Shown piece after piece: positions 1 through 8,480 of a DNA stretch of 29,195 nucleotides. The stretch comes from an uncultured Erysipelotrichaceae bacterium. Lineage in GTDB: Bacteria; Bacillota_I; Bacilli_A; Erysipelotrichales; Erysipelotrichaceae. A program made the position numbers and the translations under genes. Under the pieces are notes generated by a model. It worked only from the letters and a program-made list of their open reading frames with translations, did not search any database and was not told where the DNA came from. The DNA lies in the NCBI GenBank assembly GCA_902795905.1, contig CADBMY010000038.1, positions 1-29,195 on the forward strand. The letters are read 5' to 3'. The first letter of the stretch is position 1. The number at the start of each line of letters is the position of its first letter.

Positions 1-1
1 C

Positions 2-730
2 GAGGATAAGCTGAAGATCCTGCTGCGTAAACGGCAGGAACATCCCTGGCTTGGACAGTGGGCTGTACCCGGCGGTTTTGTCGGCTATGACGAAGATCTT
101 GATCAGGCTGCTGAAAGACTGCTGCAGGAGAAAACAGATCTCAGCAGGGTATATTTCCGGCAGCTGTATACGCTTGGACAGGCAGACAGGGATCCAAGGA
201 CCAGGGTGATCTCAACGGTGTATTTCTCAATGACGCCGGCAGGATGTATCCTCAATACCGAAGCCGGTAGTACTGATCTCTGCTGGTTCAATATCGCCAA
301 GATCGTTAAGTCGCTGGATGAGCGCGGAAGACACAGTATGCTGACACTGGACAACGGAGATGTCCATATCGCCTACGAAGTAGAAGATAAAGCAATGGGC
401 AACTATGTGGAGACCCGTTCACGTCTGCTGGAGGACTCTGACAGTGCTCTCGCAGCCGATCATATCAAGGCAGTAAACATGGCTATGGATATGCTGAGAA
501 ACCGTGCTGCCTCCACCGGCATCATGTTTAATCTGCTGCCGGAAGCTTTCACCCTGCGGGAAGCTCAGACCGTCTACGAAGGCATTCTCGGGCATACCGT
601 AGACACCGGGAACTTCCGCCGGGATATCCGCAGGATGCTGCGGGAAACCGGAGAATACAGGCTTGTACACGGCAAGAGAGCCGCGTTATATACATTTGAT
701 CCGTTATATGAATACCTGGAGGAAAACTGA
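2..730 (+). CDS. nrtR: NrtR-like Nudix-related regulator of NAD metabolism (5' partial)
   Basis: The frame is open from the window edge, so the start lies upstream and 242 residues are visible. The N-terminal part has a Nudix fold signature (WAVPGGFVGYDEDL), but the Nudix box is degenerate. Where the family has R-E-U-x-E-E, this protein reads R-L-L-Q-E-K (visible residues 39-44), so two metal-binding glutamates are gone. The C-terminal ~90 residues (LREAQTVYEGILG through the RRDIRRML and YRLVHGKRAALYTF segments) match the winged-helix domain that follows Nudix in NrtR regulators. NrtR proteins are known to bind ADP-ribose through a catalytically dead Nudix domain and to repress NAD genes. The next four genes are NAD genes, and the next start overlaps this stop (TGATG). 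The function is inferred from domain order and context, with good confidence; a Nudix hydrolase of unknown substrate is the alternative. Confidence 0.85.
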   Translation, partial: EDKLKILLRKRQEHPWLGQWAVPGGFVGYDEDLDQAAERLLQEKTDLSRVYFRQLYTLGQADRDPRTRVISTVYFSMTPAGCILNTEAGSTDLCWFNIAKIVKSLDERGRHSMLTLDNGDVHIAYEVEDKAMGNYVETRSRLLEDSDSALAADHIKAVNMAMDMLRNRAASTGIMFNLLPEAFTLREAQTVYEGILGHTVDTGNFRRDIRRMLRETGEYRLVHGKRAALYTFDPLYEYLEEN

Positions 731-1254
731 TGAAAAAGTATTTGATTGTGATCGACATGCAGAAAGACTTTGTTGATGGTGTATTGGGCAGTCCGGAAGC
801 GGTATCCGCTGTTAGTGAAGTGGTCCGGGAAGTAACGGATCCTGCCTATACAAAGGTATATGCAACGATGGATACCCATACACCTGAATATATGTCTACA
901 CTGGAGGGAAAATACCTGCCGGTGCCGCACTGCATCAGGGATACGGAAGGCTGGCAGATCAACGAACAGATCGCCGAAGCCCTGCGTGAGAGAAATGCCG
1001 TGATCGTGGAAAAGGGAACCTTCGGCAGTACGGACATGGCTGTACAGATCGCGGCGGAGAAACCGGATGAAATCACGCTGTGCGGAGTCTGCACGGATAT
1101 CTGTGTCATATCCAATGCACTGCTGCTGAGGGCATATCTGCCGAATACGGAGATCCGTGTCAAGGCAATTGCCTGTGCGGGAACAACACCGGAAAACCAC
1201 GAGGCAGCTCTGAAAGTCATGAAAAGCTGCCAGATCATTACAGAGGAGGAATAA
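730..1254 (+). CDS. pncA: Nicotinamidase (isochorismatase-family cysteine hydrolase)
   Basis: This enzyme deamidates nicotinamide to nicotinate and ammonia, the entry step of the niacin salvage route. The 174 residues carry the family triad: D9 in VIDMQKDF, K95 in VEKGTFGS and C125 in CTDICV. The metal-binding set typical of nicotinamidases is also visible: D48 and H50 in ATMDTH, and H67 in VPHC. Length is normal for a small PncA. The ATG overlaps the regulator's stop by one base. The next gene, pncB, starts two bases after this stop and uses the product. Some isochorismatase-family members act on other amides, but the metal site and the NAD operon make nicotinamidase the best reading. Confidence 0.93.
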   Translation: MKKYLIVIDMQKDFVDGVLGSPEAVSAVSEVVREVTDPAYTKVYATMDTHTPEYMSTLEGKYLPVPHCIRDTEGWQINEQIAEALRERNAVIVEKGTFGSTDMAVQIAAEKPDEITLCGVCTDICVISNALLLRAYLPNTEIRVKAIACAGTTPENHEAALKVMKSCQIITEEE

Positions 1255-1256
1255 AG

Positions 1257-2777
1257 ATGAGCAGAATACAGGCGGAACCGTTTATCGCAGATGAAGAGTA
1301 TGAAAACCCTGCGATGATCACAGACTTCTATGAATTTACCATGGCCAATTCGCTCTTTCTGCACGGATACAAGGATACCGTCATGGTCTTTGACATGTTC
1401 TTCAGAAAGAACCCCGACGACAAGGGATATGCGATCAGTGCCGGACAGGCAAAGCTGGCGAAGTTCCTGCTGAACTATCACTTTACCGAGAAGGATCTGA
1501 TCTATCTGCGCTATAAAGGCATGAGTGAAGAATTCCTTGAATATCTCCGGACATACCGCTGGAAGGGAACGATGTATGCACTGCCGGAAGGTACGGTATG
1601 TTATCCGCAGGTGCCGATGGTGCGTATCGAGTGCGATATGACCGGAGCGATCCTGATCGAGACATATCTCTTGCAGACAATGAACTTCCATTCCCTGATC
1701 GCAACCAAGGCAACACGTATTTCCGGACTCAGCACGCATACACCGCGCAATGTCATGGAATTCGGTACCCGCAGAGCACAGGGTGCTTCCGCCAGCATTG
1801 ACGGTGCGTATGCTTCGATCCTGGGCGGGTGTATCGGTACTGCCAACTGTCTGGCAGAGATGCAGTTCGGATCGGATGTACCGGCAGTCGGTACCATTGC
1901 CCACAGCTTTATCGAATTCTTTCCGACGGAGATGGATGCCTTCAGAGCATATGCAGAGACATATCCCGACAATGTATCCTTACTGCTGGATACCTACAAT
2001 ATCTTTGACAGCGGTCTGCCGAATCTGATCAAACTGGATGATGAGCTGATTGCCAAATATCCCGATGATCCCAATAAGAGAGTAAAGAGTGCCCGTATCG
2101 ATTCCGGTGACCTGGCCCACGGATACAAGCGTCTGCGCAAGGCACTGGATAAAGCCGGCAAGCCCTATGTGAAGATCGTAGCGTCCAACTCCCTGGATGA
2201 AAACAAGATGGCAGATATGGAACTCTATGAAAATGCGCACTTTGATTCCTACGGTGTCGGTGAAAAACTGATCACCTCTGCTACTGATCCGGTCTTCGGC
2301 GGTGTATACAAACTGGTGGCGGTAAAGACACCGGAAGGTGAATATATCCCCAAGATGAAGTGCTCCGATTCGGCTTCCAAAGCGATCATTCCCGGCAAGC
2401 TGATGGCATGGCGTGTCTTTGATGAGGAAGGCAAGGGACAGTGCGATATCATTGCCATGGATGATGAAGAGATCGTTGCCGGAGAGAAGATCGAAGTGAT
2501 CAATCTTGATCCCGATGCCTTTGATCCGGTCAAGGTACTGACACCGGTCAAGGTCGAAAAGCTGCTGGTGCCGTTTATCGTTGACGGTGAACTGGTCAGA
2601 GAACTGCCGGATATCAAGGCAAAGAAGGCATATATCCGTGATCAGCTGGAGAATAAGGTATGGGAGAGTGAACTGCGTCCGCAGATGCCGCATACCCACT
2701 ATGTCGACCTGACACACAAGGTCGCAGAGACACGTGAGATGATGTATCAGAAGCTGCACGGAGGAACGATCCGGTGA
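1257..2777 (+). CDS. pncB: Nicotinate phosphoribosyltransferase
   Basis: This enzyme joins nicotinate and PRPP to give nicotinate mononucleotide, with ATP hydrolysis. The 506-residue protein begins MSRIQAEPF and shows the family's N-terminal signature ITDFYEFTMANSLF. It also has the EFGTRRAQG segment (about residues 168-176), GTIAHSF with the His that is phosphorylated in this family (H216), and the phosphate-binding RIDSGDL region. I chose the ATG at 1257 because a strong site (GAGGAGGA) lies just upstream and the frame further upstream is shadow coding inside pncA. The length matches Gram-positive PncB of about 490-510 residues. The stop overlaps the GTG start of nadD by four bases, which suggests translational coupling. 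Confidence 0.95.
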   Translation: MSRIQAEPFIADEEYENPAMITDFYEFTMANSLFLHGYKDTVMVFDMFFRKNPDDKGYAISAGQAKLAKFLLNYHFTEKDLIYLRYKGMSEEFLEYLRTYRWKGTMYALPEGTVCYPQVPMVRIECDMTGAILIETYLLQTMNFHSLIATKATRISGLSTHTPRNVMEFGTRRAQGASASIDGAYASILGGCIGTANCLAEMQFGSDVPAVGTIAHSFIEFFPTEMDAFRAYAETYPDNVSLLLDTYNIFDSGLPNLIKLDDELIAKYPDDPNKRVKSARIDSGDLAHGYKRLRKALDKAGKPYVKIVASNSLDENKMADMELYENAHFDSYGVGEKLITSATDPVFGGVYKLVAVKTPEGEYIPKMKCSDSASKAIIPGKLMAWRVFDEEGKGQCDIIAMDDEEIVAGEKIEVINLDPDAFDPVKVLTPVKVEKLLVPFIVDGELVRELPDIKAKKAYIRDQLENKVWESELRPQMPHTHYVDLTHKVAETREMMYQKLHGGTIR

Positions 2778-3388
2778 GAGCTCTCTTCTATGGAGGGGCC
2801 TTTAATCCTGTAACCCTGGCGCATATCGAGCTGGCAGATCATGTCCGCAAGATCCTTGGCTTTGACAAGGTAGTGTATGTGCCGAGCAAGATGTCCTATA
2901 TCACCGGTGATGAGAAGAAGGATATCCTCTGCAGTGATCATGACAGGGTGGCCATGCTGAAGGCATGTGCAGAGACAAGACCGTGGATGGAAGTCAGCGA
3001 GATCGAGCTCAGACAGGACGTACAGCCGCGTACCTACATCACCATGTGCAGACTGCGTGAGGAAGGATATGAACTGAAGCTGCTGACAGGCAGTGACTGG
3101 CTGACAAAGCTGCAGAGCGGATGGCTCTACATCGATGAGATCTGTCACGAATTCGGTATCGTCATGATGCAGAGAAATCATGACCCCGTAGAGAAGATCA
3201 TTGCCGAAGATCCGTATCTGCATTCACTTTCACCGTATATTACAGCCGTACCGGTGCCGGGAGATTACCAGCATATCTCTTCGACAAAGGTCAGAACAAT
3301 GATCAGAAATGGGGCAGACAGAGAAGAACTGATGAGGTACGTACCGCGGGAGATCATCCCGTATCTGCCTGAAGGAGGATCAAAATGA
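2774..3388 (+). CDS. nadD: Nicotinate-nucleotide adenylyltransferase
   Basis: This enzyme adenylates nicotinate mononucleotide to deamido-NAD. The 204-residue protein starts at GTG, overlapping the pncB stop (GTGA), with a GGAGGA site about eight bases upstream. The nucleotidyltransferase signature is GGAFNPVTLAH at the N terminus. The usual (H/T)xGH motif reads TLAH (residues 14-17), so the glycine is alanine. The second motif, ISSTKVR (168-174), is intact. Length is typical. The position between pncB and nadE supports the assignment. The GTG start and four-base overlap suggest that its translation depends on pncB being translated. Confidence 0.93.
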   Translation: MRALFYGGAFNPVTLAHIELADHVRKILGFDKVVYVPSKMSYITGDEKKDILCSDHDRVAMLKACAETRPWMEVSEIELRQDVQPRTYITMCRLREEGYELKLLTGSDWLTKLQSGWLYIDEICHEFGIVMMQRNHDPVEKIIAEDPYLHSLSPYITAVPVPGDYQHISSTKVRTMIRNGADREELMRYVPREIIPYLPEGGSK

Positions 3389-5340
3389 ACCAGACAATGC
3401 TGAAAGTTACCGCCTGTGTACCGGATGTCCGTATATCCGATGCCGCATACAATACCGATGCCATCCTGCAGATCCTGAAGACATATGAGGGAAACGGACT
3501 TCTGGTCTTTCCCGAACTCTGTCTCAGCGGGTATACCTGCGGTGATCTCTTTTATCAGGAATATCTGTTAAAAAGCTGTGCTGAAGGTCTGTGCAGGATC
3601 GCCGAAGAGAGTGCTGCCCACCCGGGTATGACCGTTGTTGTCGGTCTGCCGGTGAAGCGCCATGATGGTATCTATGATGCGGCTGCCGTGGTCTCCGGGG
3701 GAGAGATCTGCGGTATCGTACCGAAGTGTGAACTGCTTTCCCACGACGGTCATACCGAAGGTCATATCTTCATGTCCGGAAAGAAGGCGATCGGCAGCAC
3801 CGTGAATATCTGCGGCATGGAAGTACCATTCGGTATCGATCTGCTGTTTGAGGATGCAGAAAACGGTATCGTACTGGGTGCGGAGATCGGCAGTGATGTC
3901 TTCAGTGCCGACCGCCCGTCTGTACATCTGTCGCTGGCCGGAGCAGAAGTGATCGCTGTTCCTTCAGCACTGCCTGCAGGTGCCGGAAGAGCTCTGAAAC
4001 GCCGGCAGTATCTGCAGGATGCTTCAGCTTCCATACATGGTGCGTATGTATATGCTTCGGCAGGCACCGGGGAAAGCAGTACCGATATGGTATTTGCCGG
4101 TGAGACCGTGATTTCGAGAAACGGTAAGATCCTTCACGCAAATGACTTCCCGCAGGCATATCCGTATATGTGCTCAGAGATCATTGATCTGACCGTGCTC
4201 CGTCATGACAGGATGGAAGATGCGTCTTTCCGCGGTGAAGATGAAGGCTGGTACCGCCGTATGCCGGTATCCCTGAAAACGCTGGACCATGAAGCGGATA
4301 CGGTCAGCACGCTGACAGATAAACTGAAGAGCGAAGGCTTTGCGCCGCAGAGATATCCGTATATTCCGGAAGCTGAAGCAGAGCGGGATGAGCGCATGCA
4401 GGAGATCCTGCAGATCCAGGCACAGGGACTTGCGACACGACTCAGAAAGACCGGGATCAGACAGGCAGTGCTTGGCATCTCCGGCGGTCTTGACAGCACA
4501 CTGGCACTGATCGTCTGTGCCGAGACACGCAGGCTCGTACCTGATCTGAACATTCTGGCGATCACAATGCCCTCAGAAGGCAATACTTCCTCCGCAACGT
4601 ATGACAATGCAACAAAGCTCATGCATGCCTTCGGTGTTGAAGTGAGAGAGATACCGATCAGGAAGACTGTTACTTCGCATCTTCTGGATATCCGTGAGAG
4701 TGCGGAATACCAGGGCAGCAGTGATACGACATATGAGAATGCCCAGGCCCGCATGCGTACGATGATCCTGATGGATGCCGCAAATGAGACCGGAGGACTG
4801 GTCGTCGGCACCGGCGATCTCTCGGAACTGGCGCTTGGCTGGTGCACATACAACGGAGATCATATGTCGATGTATGATGTCAATGCCGATATCCCCAAGA
4901 CACTTGTACAGGAACTGTGCAGATACTATGCGGAGAAACATCCCGGTGATATCGGTGATGTGCTTACAGCCGTGACGGAAACACCGATCTCTCCCGAACT
5001 GACACCGAACAAGGAGGGTCAGATCGCCCAGAAGACCGAAGATCATGTCGGGCGTTACGATGTGAATGATTTCATCATGTACTATCTGCTGAGATTCGGC
5101 ATGTCTCCGGCAAAACTCGCTGTCTATGTTCTGTGTGCTTATCCCGAGCTGAACATTGAAGATGTAAAACAGGCCCTGCAGAGATTCTTCCGCCGCTTCT
5201 GGTCGCAGCAGTTCAAACGCAGCTGTATGCCGGACGGACCGAAGACAGGAAGTACGGGTCTGAGTCCCCGCGGCGGCTGGCAGATGCCCAGTGATGCCTC
5301 TTCGGCAATGTTTCTGAAGGAGATCGGGGAACTTCAATGA
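3385..5340 (+). CDS. nadE: NAD synthetase, two-domain form with altered glutaminase active site
   Basis: This enzyme converts deamido-NAD to NAD. The 651 residues hold an N-terminal nitrilase-like glutaminase domain (about 1-280) and a C-terminal synthetase domain (about 320-650) with the ATP-binding loop GISGGLDST (364-372). Other intact synthetase segments include MPSEGNTSSATYDNA and GTGDLSELALGW. In the glutaminase half, the family Glu (E44 in FPELCLSGY), Lys (K114 in VPKC) and second Glu (E125) are present. The nucleophile position reads GAEIGSDVF, with G169 where the family has Cys (EICEDLW). The synthetase half therefore looks functional, while glutamine hydrolysis is doubtful, and the enzyme may use free ammonia. 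Length and layout match glutamine-dependent NadE. It overlaps nadD and the HAD gene by four bases each. Confidence 0.93.
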   Translation: MNQTMLKVTACVPDVRISDAAYNTDAILQILKTYEGNGLLVFPELCLSGYTCGDLFYQEYLLKSCAEGLCRIAEESAAHPGMTVVVGLPVKRHDGIYDAAAVVSGGEICGIVPKCELLSHDGHTEGHIFMSGKKAIGSTVNICGMEVPFGIDLLFEDAENGIVLGAEIGSDVFSADRPSVHLSLAGAEVIAVPSALPAGAGRALKRRQYLQDASASIHGAYVYASAGTGESSTDMVFAGETVISRNGKILHANDFPQAYPYMCSEIIDLTVLRHDRMEDASFRGEDEGWYRRMPVSLKTLDHEADTVSTLTDKLKSEGFAPQRYPYIPEAEAERDERMQEILQIQAQGLATRLRKTGIRQAVLGISGGLDSTLALIVCAETRRLVPDLNILAITMPSEGNTSSATYDNATKLMHAFGVEVREIPIRKTVTSHLLDIRESAEYQGSSDTTYENAQARMRTMILMDAANETGGLVVGTGDLSELALGWCTYNGDHMSMYDVNADIPKTLVQELCRYYAEKHPGDIGDVLTAVTETPISPELTPNKEGQIAQKTEDHVGRYDVNDFIMYYLLRFGMSPAKLAVYVLCAYPELNIEDVKQALQRFFRRFWSQQFKRSCMPDGPKTGSTGLSPRGGWQMPSDASSAMFLKEIGELQ

Positions 5341-5972
5341 CAGGTAAGATGATCGTCTGGGATTATAACGGTACGATCCTGGATGATACGGAGATCTGTC
5401 TCGAGATCGAAAACCGCATGCTGAGGGAAAGGGGACTGCCCAATCCCGTTGCACTGGAGGATTACCGGAAGAATTTTGGTTTTCCCGTGATCAACTATTA
5501 CTACCGTATCGGCTATACATTCGAGACCGAGACATATGAAGAAGTGTCGGATGAATTCAATCTTCTGTATGAACAGGAGTTTCCGCGGATGAAACTGGCA
5601 GAAGGCTTTCTTCCGTTTATCGATGAAGCCTGTGCGAAGGGGTATGAACATGTGATCGTATCTGCTTCCCGTCAGGATAAGCTTGAACGGCAGTGTGATG
5701 CTTTGGGGATCAGTTCGTATTTTACGGAACTGATCGGTATCGATGATCATCTGGCAGGCAGTAAGATCGACAAGGCTCTGGCCTGGCAGCGGCGGACCGG
5801 ATACGATCCCGGGAATATGATCTATATCGGCGATACCGTACATGATCTTGAGACGGCTGCTGCTCTTGGCATCACGAATTACTGGCTGATCGCCTGCGGA
5901 CATCAGGCTGAAGAAGTACTGCGCAGAGAGACGGACAGAGTTGTTGCTTCATTCAAAGATATTAAAATATAA
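5337..5972 (+). CDS. HAD-family phosphatase (phosphoglycolate phosphatase-like), end of NAD operon
   Basis: This is a 211-residue HAD hydrolase with a cap insertion between motifs I and II. Motif I is VWDYNGTILDD: D9 is the nucleophile, and the second acidic position of DxD is Asn (N11). Motif II is S109 (VIVSAS), motif III Lys is probably K143 (GSK), and motif IV is IGDTVHD with D166 and D170. DxNGT variants are common in one HAD clade, so Asn alone does not prove loss of activity. The gene overlaps nadE by four bases (ATGA) and so belongs to the NAD operon. The substrate is unknown; a nucleotide or phosphosugar linked to NAD turnover would fit, but that is inference from position only. Confidence 0.85.
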   Translation: MTGKMIVWDYNGTILDDTEICLEIENRMLRERGLPNPVALEDYRKNFGFPVINYYYRIGYTFETETYEEVSDEFNLLYEQEFPRMKLAEGFLPFIDEACAKGYEHVIVSASRQDKLERQCDALGISSYFTELIGIDDHLAGSKIDKALAWQRRTGYDPGNMIYIGDTVHDLETAAALGITNYWLIACGHQAEEVLRRETDRVVASFKDIKI

Positions 5973-5993
5973 GGCATATCTCACAGAAACGGA

Positions 5994-5999
5994 TATAAT
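5994..5999 (+). promoter_or_regulatory. Possible -10 box for the MBOAT/SGNH genes
   Basis: A perfect TATAAT lies in the 101-base gap between the HAD gene and the MBOAT gene. No convincing -35 lies 16-18 bases upstream (aaggca), and there is no TGn extension, so the call is weak. The leader would be about 70 bases, ending in a good ribosome site (GGGGAGGA). I see no terminator hairpin between the NAD operon and this gene. Confidence 0.3.
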
Positions 6000-6073
6000 A
6001 TACATATCGGAGAAAATGATGAGATACAGACCGGCTGAAATACATTCTGCATACTGCATCAAGGGGAGGACTT

Positions 6074-7492
6074 ATGCTGTTTAATTCCTGGCAGTTTGCG
6101 GTATTCCTGCCGGTCGTTTTTGCGTTATTCTGGGCCCTTCCTAAGCATCTGCGGCCACTTGTTCTGCTTTGTTCGGGCTATGTTTACTTTGCCTTCGGAG
6201 GACTGCGCTATACGGTCCTTCTGGCTTTTATCACGCTCGTATCGTATGTCTCGGCAGCTTTGATCGAAAAGAACCGGGAGAAGGCCAGTACAGTGCTGAT
6301 CATCAGTCTGGTGCTGAATTTCGGTATCCTCTTTATCTACAAGTACTTTAACTTTTTCTCGGTCTCTCTGAGCAGTCTTTTCGGTAAACAGGGACTGACA
6401 CTGGATCTTCTGCTTCCGGCCGGGATCTCTTTCTTTACGTTCAGTACGGCATCCTATATGATCGATGTCTACCGCGGAAAGCTTCGTGCGGAGCGTTCAC
6501 TGGTGAACTATGCGGCATATGTGGCATACTTCCCGAAACTTCTGGCAGGACCGATCGAGCGGGCAGAACCGTTCCTTACACAACTGAAAGAAGCGAAGGA
6601 TTTCGATGAGAAACAGGCTATGTACGGGGTCAGGCTGATGGTCTGGGGATTGTTCAAGAAGATGGTCATTGCCGATACTCTGGCAAAGTACGTGAATCTT
6701 GTATACGCGGATGTACACGGCTTTGCGGGAGGTACGCTGTTTGCGGCAGCGTTCTTCTATACCGTACAGATCTACTGTGATTTTTCCGGATATTCCGATA
6801 TTGCCATGGGTGTATCCGATCTCTTCGGCATCCGGCTGTCAGATAACTTTAAGAGTCCCTACATGGCACAGAGTATCCAGGGTTTCTGGAGACGCTGGCA
6901 TATCTCACTGTCTTCCTGGTTCCGTGATTATATCTACATACCTCTCGGCGGCAGCCGGAAAGGCGAACTGCGGACAGCACTGAATACGCTGATCGTTTTC
7001 CTGGTCAGCGGTCTCTGGCATGGTGCAAACTGGACATTTATCCTGTGGGGACTGATCCACGGTCTTGCGCAGGTCATTGAGCGGAAACTGGGTGTCGGCA
7101 GGAAAGAGTCAGAGCATTTCTTCGGGCGCTGGGGCAGACGTCTGCTTGTCTTTGCGTTTGCGTTGCTGACATGGATCTTCTTCCGTGCCGATTCGATCTC
7201 TGATGCGCTGTATGTGCTGACACATTTATTCAGCGGTATCACCAATCCCGTACGTTATCTGCGTACAGCATACGCACAGCTGGGTATTGATTCCTATACC
7301 GTGCTTTGTCTGCCGTACATGTTCCTGGTGTTATTTATTTACGAAGTGAAGGCTGTGAAGAAGGATCCGGTGGCTGCTGTCGGGGAGATGGGAAGAGTGA
7401 AGCAGTTTATCTTCTGTCTTCTGTTTGTGCTGATGTTTATCATGGTGCTGCCGGTGCGTTCCAGCAACGAGTTCCTGTATTTCAAATTCTGA
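6074..7492 (+). CDS. MBOAT-family membrane O-acyltransferase (AlgI/PatA/DltB type)
   Basis: The 472-residue polytopic membrane protein has about ten hydrophobic segments. The MBOAT signature FWRRWHISLSSWFRDYIYIP (residues 271-290, H276) is followed by LGGSRKG and then by GLWHGANWTF with the catalytic His H316. This matches AlgI-type enzymes, which move acyl groups across the membrane for O-acetylation of extracellular polysaccharide or cell-wall polymer. The start has GGGGAGGA about six bases upstream. The next gene follows ten bases after the stop and encodes an SGNH protein, the usual second partner in AlgI/AlgJ-type systems. No dltA or dltC lies nearby, so D-alanylation of teichoic acid is less likely. 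The polymer acylated is unknown; the polysaccharide genes at 16-17 kb and 22-27 kb are candidates. Confidence 0.9.
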   Translation: MLFNSWQFAVFLPVVFALFWALPKHLRPLVLLCSGYVYFAFGGLRYTVLLAFITLVSYVSAALIEKNREKASTVLIISLVLNFGILFIYKYFNFFSVSLSSLFGKQGLTLDLLLPAGISFFTFSTASYMIDVYRGKLRAERSLVNYAAYVAYFPKLLAGPIERAEPFLTQLKEAKDFDEKQAMYGVRLMVWGLFKKMVIADTLAKYVNLVYADVHGFAGGTLFAAAFFYTVQIYCDFSGYSDIAMGVSDLFGIRLSDNFKSPYMAQSIQGFWRRWHISLSSWFRDYIYIPLGGSRKGELRTALNTLIVFLVSGLWHGANWTFILWGLIHGLAQVIERKLGVGRKESEHFFGRWGRRLLVFAFALLTWIFFRADSISDALYVLTHLFSGITNPVRYLRTAYAQLGIDSYTVLCLPYMFLVLFIYEVKAVKKDPVAAVGEMGRVKQFIFCLLFVLMFIMVLPVRSSNEFLYFKF

Positions 7493-7502
7493 TGAGGTGT
7501 TC

Positions 7503-8453
7503 ATGAAGCGTTTTGTTGGCAAGATCCTGCTGTTTCTGACGGTGCTGGTGCTTATCATATGCGGGTGTACAGTGCTGTTTTTCAGCGTTGTTCCGCCGGA
7601 ATACGTCAGGATATATACACAGGCCATGGTCGATAAGGTCAATCGTCTTGAAAGCATAGAGGGCCCCAGGATCGTGCTTGTCGGCAATTCCAACCTGGCA
7701 TTCGGCATAGATTCGGCAGAGATCGAGGATGCCTTCGGTATCCCGGTCGTGAATATGGGCATGCACGGCGGTTTCGGCAATGCATTTGATGAACAGGTAT
7801 GCACACTGGATGTACATGAAGGGGATCTCTATGTGATCGCGCATAATACATACAGCGATGATGATATGATCCCGAATCCCGAGCTTGTCTGGATGACGAT
7901 CGAGAATTATCCCGAGCTGCACCGGCTGATCCGCCGCAAAGACTATATGAACATGGCCAGGGCTTTTCCGCGCTATGCCTTCAAGGCAACCGTCAAGTGG
8001 GTGCGGGAGAAGATCAGCGGTCATGAAGTGTTCGTCGACGGTACCGACGGGTTCATGTCAAGAGCTGCCTTCAACGAATATGGTGATAATGTCTACCCGC
8101 GTCCGGAGAATGATTTCCTGTTTACAGAGGGAAGTGTACCGCTGCCGCAGATCAATGATGCCTGTGTGAACAGACTGAATGAGCTGAAGGCATGGCTGAA
8201 CGCACAGGGTGCAGAGATGGTCATTGCCGCATATCCGATCGGTGACGGCGAATTTACCCCGGCAGAAGATGAATACATTAGTTTCCAGCAGGAACTGGCA
8301 GACAGGCTGGATGCGGAAGTGATCTCCGATTTTACCGATTATTTCTACGGCTACAGTCTGTTCTTTGACAGCAACCTGCATCTGACCGATGAAGGTGTAA
8401 AGCTGCGTACAGCACAGCTGATCAAGGATCTCACAAAAGTGATCAAACCATAG
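7503..8453 (+). CDS. Membrane-anchored SGNH/GDSL-like acyltransferase partner of MBOAT
   Basis: This 316-residue protein has one N-terminal membrane helix (about residues 7-30) and an extracytoplasmic body. Block I reads VLVGNSNLAFG with nucleophile S63. A later HNTYSDDD segment resembles block III, and the C-terminal FDSNLHLTDEG holds the likely catalytic Asp/His pair (D289, H293). This is the DltD/AlgJ/AlgX arrangement, in which the SGNH protein takes the acyl group passed by MBOAT and places it on a polymer. I chose the ATG at 7503 because GAGG sits five bases upstream; a GTG two codons earlier overlaps that site. Its position directly after the MBOAT gene supports a shared job. The sequence is divergent, so SGNH membership is inferred from the spaced motifs. 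Confidence 0.75.
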   Translation: MKRFVGKILLFLTVLVLIICGCTVLFFSVVPPEYVRIYTQAMVDKVNRLESIEGPRIVLVGNSNLAFGIDSAEIEDAFGIPVVNMGMHGGFGNAFDEQVCTLDVHEGDLYVIAHNTYSDDDMIPNPELVWMTIENYPELHRLIRRKDYMNMARAFPRYAFKATVKWVREKISGHEVFVDGTDGFMSRAAFNEYGDNVYPRPENDFLFTEGSVPLPQINDACVNRLNELKAWLNAQGAEMVIAAYPIGDGEFTPAEDEYISFQQELADRLDAEVISDFTDYFYGYSLFFDSNLHLTDEGVKLRTAQLIKDLTKVIKP

Positions 8454-8480
8454 TATGGATGAATAGAAAGAGGTAATGGT

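Noticed and set aside
1080..1256. 59-residue N-terminal extension of pncB
   Set aside because: Lies inside pncA; the ATG at 1257 has a strong Shine-Dalgarno and gives the family's normal N terminus.
846..1904. Long antisense open frame of 352 codons opposite pncA/pncB
   Set aside because: Opposite strand of two certain genes; no family motifs, biased composition, no ribosome site. A by-product of the codon pattern of the true genes.
4573..5454. 293-codon antisense frame opposite nadE and the HAD gene
   Set aside because: Shadow of well-supported genes; the translation has no recognisable domain.
5973..6073. Riboswitch or terminator before the MBOAT gene
   Set aside because: Only about 100 bases, with no stable hairpin or conserved riboswitch core visible.
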